This document shows positions 62,353 through 64,000 of a stretch of 64,000 nt of DNA, piece after piece. The DNA is from Syngnathus acus (Eukaryota; Chordata; Actinopteri; Syngnathiformes; Syngnathidae): the NCBI RefSeq assembly GCF_901709675.1, contig NC_051102.1, positions 5,739,412 through 5,803,411 of the forward strand, in the 5' to 3' direction. The notes below the pieces were generated by a model, which did not search any database, had not been told where the DNA came from, and worked only from the letters and a program-made list of their open reading frames with translations. Within the stretch, counting starts at the first letter, position 1; each line of letters starts with the position of its first letter. The translations under genes and the position numbers were made by a program.

Positions 62353-63237
62353 GGCTCACCTTCAAATGGGGTCATGTGACTTTGCTAAACCTGGGGAAAC
62401 AAGTCATGTCAGGGTCCTTTTTCCCCCCCGCAAAACCTGAAGTAAATCATTATATTAATTCATACAGTATTTAGATACAGTTGAGTGTTTACTACTGTGC
62501 CATTTTGAACTCTGCTGCTAACCAAAACAGCAGCATTTACAGAAAGACTAATATATATTGCTGTAATATTGTAGCTTTTTTTTTTGTTAGGTCAAATCAT
62601 ATTTTTCCAAGTCCCATTATTATGATGATACAATCAAATCAAAGAAAAGATGCGATAGCAGGCTGCCATCTGCAATAATTGGTTGTGTTTGAAAGACAGC
62701 GCAGAGAACAATGCAACAAAGTAGCAGGAAATTATGTTTTCATTTTAGCCATGTTTACAACACGGCAGATGTATCGTGAATGAAGATTTAAAACGCAGGC
62801 TTTGGAACAATAACATCTATGCGACATTGTAAAAACTTGTAAATCCTGACCAGATGAGACGCAGAATACATGAGGAGTAATTTGTTTGGAATGATGCCTA
62901 CCAGCTATGCCGAGCGTGCAGGTGGGGAATTTCAGCTATTTTTTTTTTTTTTTATGGCTCTAAAGTTATATTTTTTGTGACGAAACTTTTTTCAAGACAA
63001 AAACAAATCACAATATTCTAAGATTACCGTAAATCCACAAACATTTGAGAGCAAATAAAACTCTTTGTTGTCAACACATAAATCACACATTTTTCTTCCA
63101 TGTTTTTCTTGTGGACACCAAGTAAGCAATAGCACAGCAATCGTCCCACATTTGACATTCTTACACAGAGGCTCATGCTCCAGTTGACACAAGACAATAA
63201 AAATACAACTGTGTGAATGTGTGTGAGAGCTTTACCT
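62353..63237 (-). promoter_or_regulatory. abca4: abca4 5' UTR and putative first intron
   Basis: Reading leftward, a TTTCCCCAG acceptor-like site places a possible 5' UTR exon border at 62390, 38 bases before the ATG. A matching CTGAG|GTAAAG donor-like site lies at 63233-63238, which would make a non-coding first exon upstream. This is inferred from splice-like strings only. Poly-T runs occur at 62577-62584 and 62940-62953. Confidence 0.35.
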
Positions 63238-63430
63238 CAGAAGGAGCGCCGGGTCCGAGGTACGCTGCATGTAGACCACCAGGATGCAGGAACAAGTTAG
63301 ACTGTGCTGCAGAAACACACCCGACGGACGGATGGACGGATGGATGCCACTCTGCTCAGCAGTACGGCCACAGAAACAGCAACGCTCCTAATCTGATTGC
63401 TCTAATCTCCCGGCTCAACTAAAAGAAAAA
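63238..63430 (-). promoter_or_regulatory. abca4: Candidate abca4 promoter
   Basis: This is a GC-richer stretch than its flanks, with two TAATCT strings (63389-63394, 63402-63407) that resemble CRX/OTX photoreceptor sites. Short GGAC/GGAT repeats occur at about 63321-63345. TAATCT is a weak variant of TAATCC, so this is tentative. Confidence 0.3.
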
Positions 63431-64000
63431 AAAAACAACAACAGTCATCATCCATTTTGAAACACAACTCATAGAGGAGAGAGAGTGCAAGTTGAACACA
63501 ATATTAAGTGTAGGTTATAAAACCTATAAATTAATCTGTTGATTATCATGGTCATTTGCTGGGTTTATTTCTTTTTTTTTTTTTTTGAAATTTGTCATAT
63601 AACAAAGTTGTGTTTGAAGATTTATACATTATTTTCAAAATAGTTGCAACATCACACTGACAAGGAACAAAATATAGGCTTTGATTGTAGACAGAAACAA
63701 CCCAGAAATTTGCTGGTAGACAACTTTTTTTTTTTTTTTTAATCCGCGGCGAGCAGTGCCGCACATCGTCTGTGAGGTCGCCAAGGCAACAAGACGCAAC
63801 AAACATGCAGTATGAAGGATGGAGTGGAAAACCATCCATAAATATGCTTTACATATCCACAATAGGAGGTACCAATCATGACAGTAATATTACCAAGGCA
63901 AATTAGAGCCACACGGAAGAGGAACACATGACAAAAGTACAAAAGCAAAGTCGTATCGTGATGGGAAGATAGGAGCAAAGAAAGATGTAATATTAAATTA
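63431..64000. other. Distal upstream sequence
   Basis: I see no supported gene. There are poly-T/poly-A tracts at about 63572-63585 and 63725-63740, then a short CG-bearing stretch around 63742-63780. Open frames on the minus strand are low-complexity. Confidence 0.5.

Overview
This is a vertebrate nuclear DNA window carrying three multi-exon genes with short GT-AG introns, and it is most likely from a teleost fish. The compact introns, the percomorph-type dispersed repeats (for example the fragment at 6362-6458) and protein identities close to, but distinct from, mammalian orthologues support this. I cannot name the species. A percomorph such as a syngnathid would fit, but that is a guess.

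Layout. (1) Positions 1-3502 are upstream and promoter sequence. (2) Positions 3503-37795 on the + strand hold a complete col11a1 gene (collagen XI alpha-1). I assembled 67 coding exons that splice in frame into 1807 codons, including an uninterrupted 1014-residue Gly-X-Y helix. (3) Positions 37796-43710 are a 3' UTR followed by a repeat island. The island holds AACGAATCGTTC-type foldback elements, a dead LINE 3' end, telomere-like TTAGGG units, and a composite tandem array of 157-bp and 237-bp units; each 237-bp unit contains a hairpin with 35-bp arms. (4) Positions 43823-46241 on the + strand hold olfm3 (noelin-3), with six coding exons and 453 residues. (5) Positions 46792-62352 on the - strand hold a complete abca4 gene (retinal lipid flippase of photoreceptors), with 49 coding exons and 2322 residues, convergent with olfm3. 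(6) Positions 62353-64000 are the abca4 upstream region.

The genes do not form a pathway. Collagen XI is a cartilage and eye matrix fibril nucleator, noelin-3 is a secreted neural/retinal glycoprotein, and ABCA4 clears N-retinylidene-phosphatidylethanolamine from photoreceptor discs. Their proximity is conserved synteny: COL11A1 and OLFM3 are also neighbours in human. Teleosts often keep two copies of these genes, and I could not decide between the a and b copies.

No clearly new biological system is visible. The observations most worth a second look are the hairpin-bearing tandem array at 40641-42855, a 104-bp-spaced duplication that copies a splice donor in abca4 intron 18, a GC-AG intron in olfm3 that is largely microsatellite, and an expanded charged linker plus a cysteine cluster in abca4. 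All exon boundaries were read by eye from splice consensus and reading-frame continuity; no alignment was run.
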